Source: Leifsonia shinshuensis
GTDB lineage: Bacteria > Actinomycetota > Actinomycetes > Actinomycetales > Microbacteriaceae
Direction of reading: 5' to 3'
Assembly: GCF_031456835.1 (NCBI RefSeq)
Contig: NZ_JAVDVK010000001.1
Coordinates: 1,922,001-1,986,000 of the forward strand
Length of the DNA: 64,000 bases
This document shows, one piece after another, positions 1 through 8,667 of the stretch (positions within the stretch are counted from its first letter, which is position 1; the number at the start of each line of letters is the position of its first letter). The notes beneath the pieces were generated by a model that saw only the letters and a program-made list of their open reading frames with translations, did no database searches and was not told the DNA's origin. The translations under genes and the position numbers were made by a program.

Positions 1-555
1 ACCCTCGGCGTGATGCTGGCGGGCGCCATCCTGGGCCCGTGGCTCGGCGCGCTGTCAATGGCGGTGCTGCTGGCCCTCGTGGCGGTCGGGCTGCCGCTGC
101 TCTCCGGCGGCAGCGGCGGCATCGGCGTGTTCGTCGGCCCGAGCGCGGGCTACCTGTTCGGCTGGATCGCCGGCGCGCTCGTGATCGGCCTGATCGTGCA
201 CGCGGGCGGCCGCCGCCCGGTGTGGTGGCGCACGCTGCTCGGGATGATCGTGGGCGGCATCCTCGTCGTCTACGCGTTCGGCGTGCCGGTGCAGAGCCTG
301 GTGACCCGCCTCCCGCTCGACACGACGGCGGCGCTGAGCCTGGTGTTCGTGCCCGGCGACCTCGTGAAGGCGGTGATCGCGACGGCCATCGTGATGACGC
401 TGGTGCGCGCTTACCCGCGGGCGTTCCGCCGCACCTGGGTCGCGCCGCGCAGCGCGGTCCGTCCGGCGGAGACCGCGCCCGTGACCGCGGAGACCGCGGC
501 CGGGGCCGCAAAGCCCGCGGAGCCGACGCAGCCGGCCGAGCCGCGGGTGCCGTGA
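1..555 (+). CDS. bioY: BioY, substrate-binding membrane subunit of the biotin ECF transporter (5' truncated)
   Basis: Biotin-binding S component of the energy-coupling factor transporter, an integral membrane protein. The frame is open from the first base, so the true start lies outside the window. Visible are the BioY signatures of a G-x-L-L-G-P loop near residues 8-14, a glycine-rich stretch ending in GPSAGYLFGW, and alternating hydrophobic helices. After the last helix there is an Ala/Pro/Glu-rich tail of about 40 residues, longer than usual for BioY. Its stop overlaps the GTG start of the next gene (GTGA), which gives the ATPase, so this is the first visible gene of a bioYMN operon. Family assignment is firm; the tail's role is unknown. 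Confidence 0.9.
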   Translation, partial: TLGVMLAGAILGPWLGALSMAVLLALVAVGLPLLSGGSGGIGVFVGPSAGYLFGWIAGALVIGLIVHAGGRRPVWWRTLLGMIVGGILVVYAFGVPVQSLVTRLPLDTTAALSLVFVPGDLVKAVIATAIVMTLVRAYPRAFRRTWVAPRSAVRPAETAPVTAETAAGAAKPAEPTQPAEPRVP

Positions 556-1247
556 CCGACTCCGCCGCGATCCTCCTCGACCACGTCGGCGTCCGGCTCG
601 GCGACGTCGACGCCCTCCGGGACGTCAGCCTCGCGCTCGACGCCCGGACGGTCGCGGTCGTCGGTGAGAACGGGTCCGGCAAGTCGACGTTCGCGCGCCT
701 GCTCGCCGGGCTGGTGACGGCCACCGACGGCGGCGTGCGCATCCTCGGCCACGATCCGGTGCGGCAGGCCGCCGAGCTGCGCCGTGAGGTCGCCGTCGTC
801 TTCAGCAACCCCGACGCGCAGATCGTCATGCCGACGGTCGCGGAGGACGTCGCGTTCTCTCTCCGGCCCGAGCGCCTGGGGCGCGACGAGACCGCGCGGC
901 GCGTGGACGAGGCGCTCGACCGCTTCGGGCTGTCCGCGCTGCGCGACCGCTCGTCGCACGAGCTCTCCGGCGGCCAGAAGCAGCTGCTCGCCCTCGCGGG
1001 GGCGTTCGTCCGGCGCCCGCGCCTGGTCGTCGCAGACGAGCCGACCACCTACCTGGATGCGCGCAACGCCCGCCTCGTCGCCTCCCACCTGCTGGAGGAC
1101 GCGGGCCACCGCCTGGTGCTGGTGACTCACGACCTGACGCTCGCGGCGCGCTGCGACGCGGCGGTCCTGTTCGCCGCGGGCCGGGTGGAGGCGGTCGGGC
1201 ATCCCGAGGACGTCATCGCCGAGTACGAGGCGGCGCTCACGTGCTGA
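552..1247 (+). CDS. bioM: BioM, ATPase subunit of the biotin ECF transporter
   Basis: ABC ATPase of 231 residues that drives biotin uptake with BioN and BioY. Walker A GENGSGKST is at residues 38-46, the Q-loop glutamine near 90, signature LSGGQ at 138-142, Walker B LVVADEP at 158-164 and the switch histidine at 193. The GTG start at 552 overlaps the bioY stop, and the 3' end overlaps bioN by 7 nt, so translation is probably coupled through all three genes. The same frame is open upstream inside bioY, but that stretch is only an alternate reading of the GC-rich bioY sequence, so the GTG was chosen. Confidence 0.93.
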   Translation: MTDSAAILLDHVGVRLGDVDALRDVSLALDARTVAVVGENGSGKSTFARLLAGLVTATDGGVRILGHDPVRQAAELRREVAVVFSNPDAQIVMPTVAEDVAFSLRPERLGRDETARRVDEALDRFGLSALRDRSSHELSGGQKQLLALAGAFVRRPRLVVADEPTTYLDARNARLVASHLLEDAGHRLVLVTHDLTLAARCDAAVLFAAGRVEAVGHPEDVIAEYEAALTC

Positions 1248-1852
1248 GCCTCTACCGGCCCGGCAACGGCATCCTGCACCGGATGCCGGCGGGGCCGAAG
1301 CTGCTGCTCCTGCTGGTGCTCGTCTTGGCCGTCTCGCTCCTGCCCTCGCTGTGGTGGGCGGCCGGTGCGGCGGCGACGACGACCGTGGCCGCCTACGCCC
1401 TCGCGGGTCTCGACGACGGGATGCTCGGGATGCGCGAGCTGGCCCGGCAGACGATCGCGCTCCGCTGGCTGATCGTCGTCACGCTCGGCGCCCAGCTGAT
1501 CTTCCTGGGGCCGGAGCCCGCCGTCGCGAACACCGCGCGCGTCACCTGCGCCGTGCTGCTCGCCGGCCTGCTGGCCCTGACGACCCGCGTCTCCGCCCTC
1601 CTCGACGCCGTCGAGCGCGGCCTCCGCCCGCTCGAGCGGCTGCACGTCGACTCGGGGCGCGCGGCGGTGCTGCTGACCGTGACGCTCACGACCGTCCCCG
1701 TGCTCGCGCGGCTCGCGGGCGAGGTGCGGGAGGCGCAGCGTGCGCGGGGCGCCCGGCCCGGCGTACGCTTCTTCGCGGTGCCGTTCCTCATCCTCTCCCT
1801 CAAGCACGCCGACCAGCTCGGCGAGGCGCTCTCCGCGCGGGGGGTGCGATGA
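1241..1852 (+). CDS. bioN: BioN, transmembrane coupling subunit of the biotin ECF transporter
   Basis: ECF T component, 203 residues with about five hydrophobic segments. It links ATP hydrolysis by BioM to BioY. The two Ala-Arg-Gly motifs that contact the ATPase are present near the C-terminus, in RARGAR and in SARGVR. The GTG start at 1241 lies inside the bioM coding end. Its stop overlaps the ATG of the CHY protein (ATGA), placing that gene in the same transcript. Gene order Y-M-N matches known biotin ECF loci; the assignment as BioN rather than another T component rests on that context. Confidence 0.9.
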   Translation: MLSLYRPGNGILHRMPAGPKLLLLLVLVLAVSLLPSLWWAAGAAATTTVAAYALAGLDDGMLGMRELARQTIALRWLIVVTLGAQLIFLGPEPAVANTARVTCAVLLAGLLALTTRVSALLDAVERGLRPLERLHVDSGRAAVLLTVTLTTVPVLARLAGEVREAQRARGARPGVRFFAVPFLILSLKHADQLGEALSARGVR

Positions 1853-2172
1853 CGGACCGTCCCCGCGTCCTCGGGCCGGTCGTCGACGACGAGACGCGCT
1901 GCATCCACTACCGGTCGCCGCTCGACGTGATCGCGATCCGGTTCGCCTGCTGCGGCGAGTACTACCCGTGCCACCTGTGCCACGCCGAGGCGGCCGGGCA
2001 TCCCGCCGAGCAGTGGCCCCGGGAGAGCCGGGACAGGGAGGCCGTGCTCTGCGGCGTCTGCGGCAGCGAGCTGACGATCGCCGAGTACCTCCGCGTCGAC
2101 GCCTGCCCGCACTGCGCGGCGCCCTTCAACCCCGGCTGCCGGCTCCACACCCACCTGTACTTCGAGCCGTGA
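1849..2172 (+). CDS. CHY zinc-finger family protein
   Basis: 107-residue Cys/His-rich protein. Residues RCIHY, then FACCGEYYPCHLCH, CGVCG and CPHCAAPFNPGCRLH supply the paired ligands of the CHY zinc finger, a family that includes yeast Hot13. The exact function of bacterial members is not established; metal binding is expected. Its ATG overlaps the bioN stop by 4 nt, so it is translationally coupled to the biotin transporter, although no direct link to biotin is known. The gene ends 77 bp before the convergent nuclease gene. Confidence 0.85.
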   Translation: MTDRPRVLGPVVDDETRCIHYRSPLDVIAIRFACCGEYYPCHLCHAEAAGHPAEQWPRESRDREAVLCGVCGSELTIAEYLRVDACPHCAAPFNPGCRLHTHLYFEP

Positions 2173-2186
2173 CCCCCAGACCACGC

Positions 2187-2241
2187 GAGTGGTGAGCAGA
2201 TGTCGCCAATCGGTGAGGATTGACGCATCCACTCACCACTC
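2187..2241. repeat. Inverted repeat between convergent genes, possible bidirectional terminator
   Basis: GAGTGGTGAG at 2187-2196 is the exact reverse complement of CTCACCACTC at 2232-2241. The second arm can also pair locally with GGTGAG at 2242-2247, and another GGTGAG stands at 2212-2217. It fills the short gap between the CHY gene and the convergent nuclease gene, where a two-way terminator is expected. There is no T-tract, so this is a structural suggestion only. Confidence 0.4.
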
Positions 2242-2249
2242 GGTGAGGG

Positions 2250-5200
2250 CTAGAACCAGCCGAAGATGCGGTCCAGCAGGTCGAGCAGCCAGTCGATCAC
2301 CGGGATCCCGGTGGACGGCTTGTCCGCCTTGACCTTGAGCGTCGTCCAGCCGATCACTCCGTTGGAGGCGTTCTGCACCGACAGCTTGTGCTCGCCGTTG
2401 CCCGCGTCCTTCGGGATGGTCAGGGCGACCACACCGCTCGCCGGCACCTGCACCCAGCCGCCGCTGATGTTCTGCGGCTTCGAGTACAGCCAGACCGAGA
2501 CCCACTCGCCGGCGTGCTTCGCGCCGACCGTGACCTGCACGGCCTCACCCGGGCGGTAGGTGTCCTTGTCGACGGTGACCGCGTCCTTCAGCGCCTTGGT
2601 GAGCGCCGACTCCTTGGCCGCCTTCGGGTCGGTCCCCGGCTTGGGGTTGGTCGGGGCGTCCGCCACGGTCAGCGGGACGCGGACGGTGGTGCCCGAGTCG
2701 GGAGCCGTCAGCACCAGGGTGCTGGCGCCCGCGGCGTCCGCCGGGACCGTGAAGGCGACCGTCGCGCTGCCCGCCGCATCCACCGGCACGCTGCCGAGGG
2801 CTGCGGAGCCGTTCCACGACAGGTCGAGCTTCGTGTTGGCCGGGCTGCCGAGCGAGGTCAGGTTCAGCTTGGACACCTGGAGGGTGACCTGCTGACCGCG
2901 CTGCAGCGTCCCGGTGGGCACGCCGCTCACGCCGACGCCGCGCTTCTCGAAGCTGGGCGACAGCGGGCTGTTCTTCTGGATGTAGCTGATCCACGCGTCG
3001 CGGTCGATCAGTCCGGAGTCCTTCGTGTTCGACCCGGCCGCGAAGGCACGGAAGTTGTCACCGCCCTGGATCAGGAAGGAGAACGAGCCGATCCGGTACG
3101 ACTTCGCCGGGTCGATGGGCTTCCCGTTCACGAGGATGCTCGTGATCCGGTCGCCCTCCGGACGCGTCGCGTCGTAGGTGTAGCTGACGTTCTTCGACAG
3201 TCCCAGGTTGAGGAACGGCCGGCTCGGCACGGTGCCGTCGGCGTTGCGCTGCCACTGCTGCTCCAGCGCCTGCTTGAACTGCGCCCCGGTGAGGGACGTG
3301 GTCCACAGGTTGTTGACGAACGGCAGCACCGCGTTGGCCTGGGCGTACGTGATGCTCCCGTCGGTGCCGTACAGCAGCTCCGCCCGCAGGCCGCCCGGGT
3401 TCACCACGCCGATCTCGGCGCCGCCGAGCTCCTGCGAGGAGAGGGTGGACAGCAGCGAGTCGGCGACCAGGTTGCCGAGCGTGGACTCGCTCATGCGGTC
3501 GTCGCGGGCGCCGTTCAGGTAGGCGGTGGTGATGTCCTTCGTCACCGAGCCGACCTTCTGGTTGCCGATGACGGCCGCGTCGGCGAGCGCCTTGTCGACG
3601 ATCGTCTTCACCGCGGCGACCCGCGGGTAGGCGGCGACCAGGGCGGCGTCGGCGTCCGTCGTCCGTGCGACGTTGCGCGCGGTGTAGGCGGTGACCGCAT
3701 CCGTCTCCGGGTCGACGGTCAGGGTGACCTGGCCGATGTTCTCGCCGTAGCTGCCGGTCTGGAGGATCGGGCGGGTCTTGCCGTCCACTCCGGGGATCGG
3801 AGCATCCCACGCGTACTGCTTGTGCGTGTGGCCGGTGAAGATCGCCGCGACCTTGGCGCTCGTCTTGGTGACGATGTCGGCGAACGCTCCGCCGGCCGCG
3901 ACCTCCTGCTCGAGCGTTGCACCGTCGGGCGTGCCGAAGCCGGCGCCCTCGTGGTACTCCGCGACCAGCACGTCGGCCTCGCCGTTGGCGGGGTCGCCGT
4001 CGGTCAGCTCACCGGCGACGCGGTTGACCGCCTCGACCGGGTCGCCGAAGTCGAGCGACGAGACGCCGCCCGGCGACACGAGCGTCGGGGTCTCCTGCGT
4101 CACGGCGCCGATCACGCCGACCGTCAGGCCGTCGACGTCGAAGGTGGCGTACTCGGGGAGGGCGGGGGTCTTCGTGCCCTTCTCGTAGACGTTCGCTCCG
4201 AGGTAGGAGAAGTCCGCCGCATCCTTCACACGTCCGGTGAGGTCCGCGTAGCCCTTGTCGAACTCGTGGTTGCCGACAGCGCTGGTCTTGAGCCCCAGGG
4301 TGTTCAGGACGTCGAGCGTGGGGATGTCGCCCGCCGAGGCGGAGGCGAACAGGGAGGCGCCGATGTTGTCGCCGCTGGAGAGGAAGAGCGAGTTCGCCTC
4401 GCCGCCCTCCGCCTTCAGCTTCTCGATCGTGCCGGCGAACTTCACGGTGTTGGCGTCGATCCGGCCGTGGAAGTCGTTGATGTTCAGCAGGTTCAGCGTC
4501 ACGGGCTTCGCGGCGAGACCGAGGCCCACCACGATCGGGTCGTGGTCGCTCGACCGGTACGGGTCGGCGGCGTAGAAGTTCGTGACGTTGTAGTTGTAGC
4601 GGCTGTACTCCAGCGCCACGGACTCGCCCGAGTTGATGTTCCAGACGTCCGCGCCGGTGATGGCCGTGTTGGCCGCAGGCGACGCGAGGACGTGGTCGAG
4701 GGAGCCGGTCGTCCCGCCGAAGGAGTAGGTCGCCTTCGAGGTGCGGGTGCTGACCTGGTCGACGTAGCCCGCGTCGGTGAGGACCTTGATCGGGTCCTCC
4801 TTCAGGTAGGCGTTGAAGTCGCCGATGAGGAGCACCTTGTCGGTCTTCAGCGCCGCCTTGCGCTCGTCGGCGAAGGCGACCAGCGCGTTCGCCTGCTTCA
4901 CGCGCGACGCGTTCGACGCGCCCTGGCCGTCGCCCTGGTCGGCGTCGGCGCCCGTGCCGGAACCCTTCGACTTGAAGTGGTTCACGATCGCGAGGAACGC
5001 CGACGAGTCCTTCGTGCCGACCTTCTTGAAGGCCTGCGCGAGCGGCTGCCGGGCGTTCGAGAACGCCGGGTCGTCGAGGATCTTCGACGCGCCGACGGGG
5101 ACGGCGTTCGCCTTCTTGTAGATGAACGCGGTGCGGATCACGTCCTCGGTCGCCGGGAGCTGCGACGGCGACTTCACGTACGCCCACACCTCCGAGCCGG

Positions 5201-7019
5201 CGGCCGCGTTCAGCGCACCCACGAGGGTGGCGAGAGCGGAGTCGCGGTCCTCGCCGAAGCGGGCCGAGTTCTCGATCTCCTCCAGGGACACCACGTCGGC
5301 GCCGAGGCCGTTGATCGCCGCGACGATCTTGTCCTGCTGGCGCTTCAGGTTGGGGGCGTCCGCGGCGCCGCGGGCGTCGCATCCGCTGTTGACCGTGATC
5401 GGGCTGCCGTCGCGGTCGGTGTAGAACGTGCAGCCGCTCAGCTGGTCACCGGTAGTGGTGAAGTAGTTGAGCACGTTGAAGGTCGCCAGGCGCAGGTCGC
5501 CGCCGACGTTCTCCGGGGCCGCGGTGCGGGTGTTCGCGAAGGTCACCGGCTGCACGGTCGCCGCGTTCGCGGGCGTGAGCTCGGAGGTCGGCTGGAACTT
5601 CCAGGCGTTGTTGCGGTAGTCGAGCACGACCGGCTTGGTGAACGTGACGGGCTCGCCGACACGGACCGGGTTGCTGAGCGACAGGTACGGCAGCGGCTTC
5701 GACTTGTTGGCCGCGCTGAGGAAGTTGGTCGACGCGCCGTCGTCCAGCGTCACCGCGCGGGCGGCGTTGTCGGCCACGACGGCGTCGTACTCGGCCGTGC
5801 CGGGGCGGGCGGCCTCGGTCGGCTGCACGAGGGTCGTGGAGCCGGCGGCCAGCCCGATCTCGCCGTACTGGTTCGCCGAGTAGACGTCGGTGACCGTGAA
5901 GGCGCTCTGCGGGGCGAGCAGCATGCCCTCGAGGCTCTCGCGCTGAGCGGCCGTCGCCGGGAGGCCGACCGTCGCGGGCGCGGGGGCCGTGACCGTGGAG
6001 GCGTCGAGCTTGGTGACGGTGCCCGCGGTGATCTCCGTGAGGCCGTTGAACTCGCTGACCGCGCCGGTGACCTTCACGTAGTCGCCCTGCTCGACACCGG
6101 CCGCGGCGGACGAGCCGTACACGAAGACGGCGTCGGACGCCGTGTGGGTCGCCAGGTCGACGGCGCCGCCGGTGCCCGGGGTCTGGATGTAGAAGCCGTT
6201 GAACCCGCCGGTCGCGTACTGCGCGGTCACGACACCGGTGGTGGTGACCGTCGTGCCGGCCTTCGGGCTGGTGTCCCCGGTGCCCTGGATGTCGGCGATG
6301 GCGACCGTGTCGGCCGGGGTTCCCGGGTCTCCCGTCCCGGGGTCGCCGGTGCCCGGGTCGCCGGGAGCGGAGGCCGCGTTCTGCGGCGTGATGGTCGCGC
6401 TCAGCGTGAAGTCGGCGCTGTTGTCGTCAGTGTCGGCGGCATTCGTGCGCACGAGCGACTTCACGTCGGTGTTGCCCGACGGGGCGGTCGCCTTCGCCTT
6501 CTCGAACGTGTTCGAGGTGCCGTAGCCGAGGAGGTCGGCGACGTTGGGGTCGGAGGTCACCGAGCCGGTCGGCAGCGTCAAAGCGGAGGCCGACTTGGCG
6601 AGGATGAGCGTGCCGGTGGTGCCGCTCGGGTTGAGGGCGTTGCCGGCGGCGTCGGGCGTCGGCAGCGCCTGGCCGTTGGCACCGTTGGAGCCGCCCCCGA
6701 CCAGGTAGTAGCCCTTGGCGGCGATGGAACCGGTGAGCGGCACGACGCCGGTCGACGCGCTCGTGCCGGTGGCCGGGCGGTACTGCAGGCTCCAGCCCGA
6801 CAGGCTGACCGCGCTGGCGCCCGGGTTGTAGAGCTCGACGAACTTGTTCGTGTAGGCCGCGCCGGCACTGCCGCCGGACAGGTAGGCCTCGTTGATGACG
6901 ACACCCGTGCCGTCGGAGCTGGCGAAGGCGGGGGTGGCGACGAGCGCACCGGCGGCGAGGCCGGCTCCCGCGATCGCGGCGGCGGTGGCGCGCGCCAGCC
7001 TGCCGAATCTGGTTGACAT
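2250..7019 (-). CDS. Secreted multidomain nuclease-nucleotidase (LTD + ExeM-like endonuclease + 5'-nucleotidase)
   Basis: Predicted exported protein of 1589 residues. Order: Sec signal peptide (1-33, ending TPAFA); lamin-tail domain (about 35-170); Gly-Asp-Pro-Gly-Thr repeat linker (about 220-235); OB-fold region of ExeM/NucH nucleases; endonuclease/exonuclease/phosphatase domain (about 505-830) with ATFNVLN, LEEIE, GDFNAY and SDHDP; metallophosphatase domain (about 845-1080) with NDFHGR, SSGDN, GNHEFD and GHTH; 5'-nucleotidase C-terminal domain (about 1150-1350); Ig-like repeats and a hydrophobic end, IDWLLDLLDRIFGWF. Together it could degrade extracellular DNA and then dephosphorylate the nucleotides. 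The ATG at 7019 follows GAGGAG by 6 nt and directly precedes the signal peptide; an upstream ATG at 7121 in frame lacks both. No LPXTG sortase motif is present. Confidence 0.92.
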   Translation of the reverse strand: MSTRFGRLARATAAAIAGAGLAAGALVATPAFASSDGTGVVINEAYLSGGSAGAAYTNKFVELYNPGASAVSLSGWSLQYRPATGTSASTGVVPLTGSIAAKGYYLVGGGSNGANGQALPTPDAAGNALNPSGTTGTLILAKSASALTLPTGSVTSDPNVADLLGYGTSNTFEKAKATAPSGNTDVKSLVRTNAADTDDNSADFTLSATITPQNAASAPGDPGTGDPGTGDPGTPADTVAIADIQGTGDTSPKAGTTVTTTGVVTAQYATGGFNGFYIQTPGTGGAVDLATHTASDAVFVYGSSAAAGVEQGDYVKVTGAVSEFNGLTEITAGTVTKLDASTVTAPAPATVGLPATAAQRESLEGMLLAPQSAFTVTDVYSANQYGEIGLAAGSTTLVQPTEAARPGTAEYDAVVADNAARAVTLDDGASTNFLSAANKSKPLPYLSLSNPVRVGEPVTFTKPVVLDYRNNAWKFQPTSELTPANAATVQPVTFANTRTAAPENVGGDLRLATFNVLNYFTTTGDQLSGCTFYTDRDGSPITVNSGCDARGAADAPNLKRQQDKIVAAINGLGADVVSLEEIENSARFGEDRDSALATLVGALNAAAGSEVWAYVKSPSQLPATEDVIRTAFIYKKANAVPVGASKILDDPAFSNARQPLAQAFKKVGTKDSSAFLAIVNHFKSKGSGTGADADQGDGQGASNASRVKQANALVAFADERKAALKTDKVLLIGDFNAYLKEDPIKVLTDAGYVDQVSTRTSKATYSFGGTTGSLDHVLASPAANTAITGADVWNINSGESVALEYSRYNYNVTNFYAADPYRSSDHDPIVVGLGLAAKPVTLNLLNINDFHGRIDANTVKFAGTIEKLKAEGGEANSLFLSSGDNIGASLFASASAGDIPTLDVLNTLGLKTSAVGNHEFDKGYADLTGRVKDAADFSYLGANVYEKGTKTPALPEYATFDVDGLTVGVIGAVTQETPTLVSPGGVSSLDFGDPVEAVNRVAGELTDGDPANGEADVLVAEYHEGAGFGTPDGATLEQEVAAGGAFADIVTKTSAKVAAIFTGHTHKQYAWDAPIPGVDGKTRPILQTGSYGENIGQVTLTVDPETDAVTAYTARNVARTTDADAALVAAYPRVAAVKTIVDKALADAAVIGNQKVGSVTKDITTAYLNGARDDRMSESTLGNLVADSLLSTLSSQELGGAEIGVVNPGGLRAELLYGTDGSITYAQANAVLPFVNNLWTTSLTGAQFKQALEQQWQRNADGTVPSRPFLNLGLSKNVSYTYDATRPEGDRITSILVNGKPIDPAKSYRIGSFSFLIQGGDNFRAFAAGSNTKDSGLIDRDAWISYIQKNSPLSPSFEKRGVGVSGVPTGTLQRGQQVTLQVSKLNLTSLGSPANTKLDLSWNGSAALGSVPVDAAGSATVAFTVPADAAGASTLVLTAPDSGTTVRVPLTVADAPTNPKPGTDPKAAKESALTKALKDAVTVDKDTYRPGEAVQVTVGAKHAGEWVSVWLYSKPQNISGGWVQVPASGVVALTIPKDAGNGEHKLSVQNASNGVIGWTTLKVKADKPSTGIPVIDWLLDLLDRIFGWF

Positions 7020-7116
7020 TGTTCTCCTCGGTCGGTGAGGTGCGTGGGATGAGTCCGCGGCCAACGTAGAGAAGCCGTCGAACGGGACTGTTTCTCGTGT
7101 GTGAACGTACAGAAAA

Positions 7117-7146
7117 CTCATTGAGGGGTAGACCGCTCATTTGAGC
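7117..7146. promoter_or_regulatory. Paired CTCA-TGAG palindromes, candidate LysR operator
   Basis: In the 155-bp divergent region between the secreted nuclease and the LysR gene there are two short dyads, CTCATTGAG at 7117-7125 and GCTCATTTGAGC at 7135-7146, with centres about two helical turns apart. LysR regulators usually bind such paired dyads upstream of their own divergent gene. That this LysR protein uses them is inference. Confidence 0.4.
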
Positions 7147-7174
7147 ACCGCACGGGGGCGACGGCGGATGCGCC

Positions 7175-8065
7175 ATGATGAGAGGCATGCGGATCGACGA
7201 GATCGCCCACTTCCGGGCCTTGGCCGCGGAGGGGCATCCCGCCCTCGCCGCCGAGACCCTCGGCGTCTCGCAGTCCACGTTGACGCGGTCCCTCGCCCGG
7301 CTGGAGCAGGAGATGGGCGTCGAGCTGTTCGACCGCCGCCGCGGCCACCTGGAGCTCAACCAGTACGGCGAGATCCTGCTCGCGCACGCGGTCCGCGCCG
7401 AGTCCGAGCTCGAGAACGCGCGCGCCCGCATCGAGGCGCTCCGCGACCCGTCCGGCGGAACCGTCTCCCTCGCCTACGTGTCCTCGTTCGGCGGGTGGCT
7501 CATCCCCCGGGTCATCAGCGAGTACCGCGGGCTGTTCCCGGACATCCGCTTCGTGCTGCGCGGCGGCACGGCGGACACGGTGCTGGATGCGCTCCGCGAC
7601 GGTGCGGCGGACCTCGCCTTCCTCAGCCCCGACCCGCGCGACCCGGAGATCGAGTGGAAGCCGCTCACCGCCGAGCGCCTCGTGCTCGGGGTGCCGGAGG
7701 GCCATCCGCTCGCGGGGCGGGACGCCGTGAGCGTGCCCGACCTCGAACCGTACGACCTCGTGGCGCTGCGGACCGGCTCCGGCCTTCGGCACATCGCGGA
7801 CGCCTACTTCTCGGCGCACGGCGTGGTCATGAACCCGGTGATCGAGGTCACCGAGCTGTCGACGCTGCGCGGCCTGGTGCGGGATGCGGTGGGCGTGGCG
7901 CTCATCCCGGACACCCCGGTGGAGCCCGGCATCGTCGCCGTGCCGCTGCGCGACGAGGCGCGCCGCATCATCGGCCTCGCCCGCAACCGCAGCCGCTCGC
8001 AGTCGGCCGCCGCCGAGCAGTTCGCGCGCTTCGTGCACGAGGAGCTCGACTCGCTCGCCGAGTGA
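7175..8065 (+). CDS. LysR-family transcriptional regulator
   Basis: 296-residue DNA-binding regulator. The N-terminal winged helix-turn-helix covers about residues 8-65 (ETLGVSQSTLTRSLARLE, then ELFDRR), followed by the periplasmic-binding-like effector domain (about 90-290). It is divergent from the secreted nuclease-nucleotidase, the usual arrangement for a LysR gene and a target. Start choice is open: ATG at 7175, or ATG at 7187, giving MRIDEIAHF, which is the more typical family N-terminus; neither has a convincing ribosome site. The effector cannot be told from sequence. Confidence 0.9.
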   Translation: MMRGMRIDEIAHFRALAAEGHPALAAETLGVSQSTLTRSLARLEQEMGVELFDRRRGHLELNQYGEILLAHAVRAESELENARARIEALRDPSGGTVSLAYVSSFGGWLIPRVISEYRGLFPDIRFVLRGGTADTVLDALRDGAADLAFLSPDPRDPEIEWKPLTAERLVLGVPEGHPLAGRDAVSVPDLEPYDLVALRTGSGLRHIADAYFSAHGVVMNPVIEVTELSTLRGLVRDAVGVALIPDTPVEPGIVAVPLRDEARRIIGLARNRSRSQSAAAEQFARFVHEELDSLAE

Positions 8066-8116
8066 TCGGCGACGGTCGCGCGTCGGCGACGGCCTCGCGT
8101 CAGCGGTGGCCGAGCG

Positions 8117-8596
8117 TCAGCAGGAGTCGGCCCAGAGCCGGCGCGGCCGCTCGGGGTCGGTGTCGTCGAGCAGCACGGACGCCACTTCACGCGGGGCGCC
8201 GAGCGGGTCCTTCTGGCCGGTCGTGACGAACGACCAGTCGGGGCTGCGCTCCGGGTCGTGCTCGACCCAGAGCGAGAAGTTCCAGAAGCCGCGGAAGTCG
8301 GGGCCGAGCAGTCCCCGCCCCGCCACGACGAGCACAGCGTCGCGCTCACGGAAGGGGGCGACGACATCCGCTCGGAAAGCGTCGGCGGTCGTCCCCTCGG
8401 TCACATCGGCGCGCTCGGCCTCCTGGCCGGCGTCGCGCAGCGCCGCGGCGAGCGCGTCGGCCACCCGGCCGGGGTCGCTCTCGGGCACTCCGGTCACCGC
8501 GAGGAACCGCGGGCCTCGCCGGTAGTGCTGCAGGAACTCCGCCGCCACCTCCGCGAAGAACTCCCGCTGGGCGGTCCCGGGCTGGGTGTCGGTCAT
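8117..8596 (-). CDS. Uridine kinase-like P-loop protein with degenerate Walker A
   Basis: 159-residue protein. The second half, VLVVAGRGLLGPDFRGFWNF, resembles the strand-loop of uridine kinase-like proteins that reads DGxFLxRPELxxxWD. The first half keeps the strand and helix around the nucleotide loop (FLAVTGVPE, then VADALAAAL), but the P-loop reads G-V-P-E-S-D-P-G-R-V at residues 36-45, lacking the GK[ST] lysine and hydroxyl residue. It may therefore bind a ligand without kinase activity. AAGGAG stands 5 nt before the ATG. It is convergent with the LysR gene and otherwise alone. Confidence 0.6.
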   Translation of the reverse strand: MTDTQPGTAQREFFAEVAAEFLQHYRRGPRFLAVTGVPESDPGRVADALAAALRDAGQEAERADVTEGTTADAFRADVVAPFRERDAVLVVAGRGLLGPDFRGFWNFSLWVEHDPERSPDWSFVTTGQKDPLGAPREVASVLLDDTDPERPRRLWADSC

Positions 8597-8667
8597 GGTG
8601 CTCCTTCCGGCCGTTCGCTGGTGGGAACGCTACGCGCCCACCCGGCATTCCGGCACCGGTGCGCGGA

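Noticed and set aside
2388..7016. A very long open frame (about 1540 codons) antisense to the secreted nuclease gene
   Set aside because: It is Arg/Gly/Val-rich shadow coding produced by GC-biased third positions of the real gene, without domains or a start signal.
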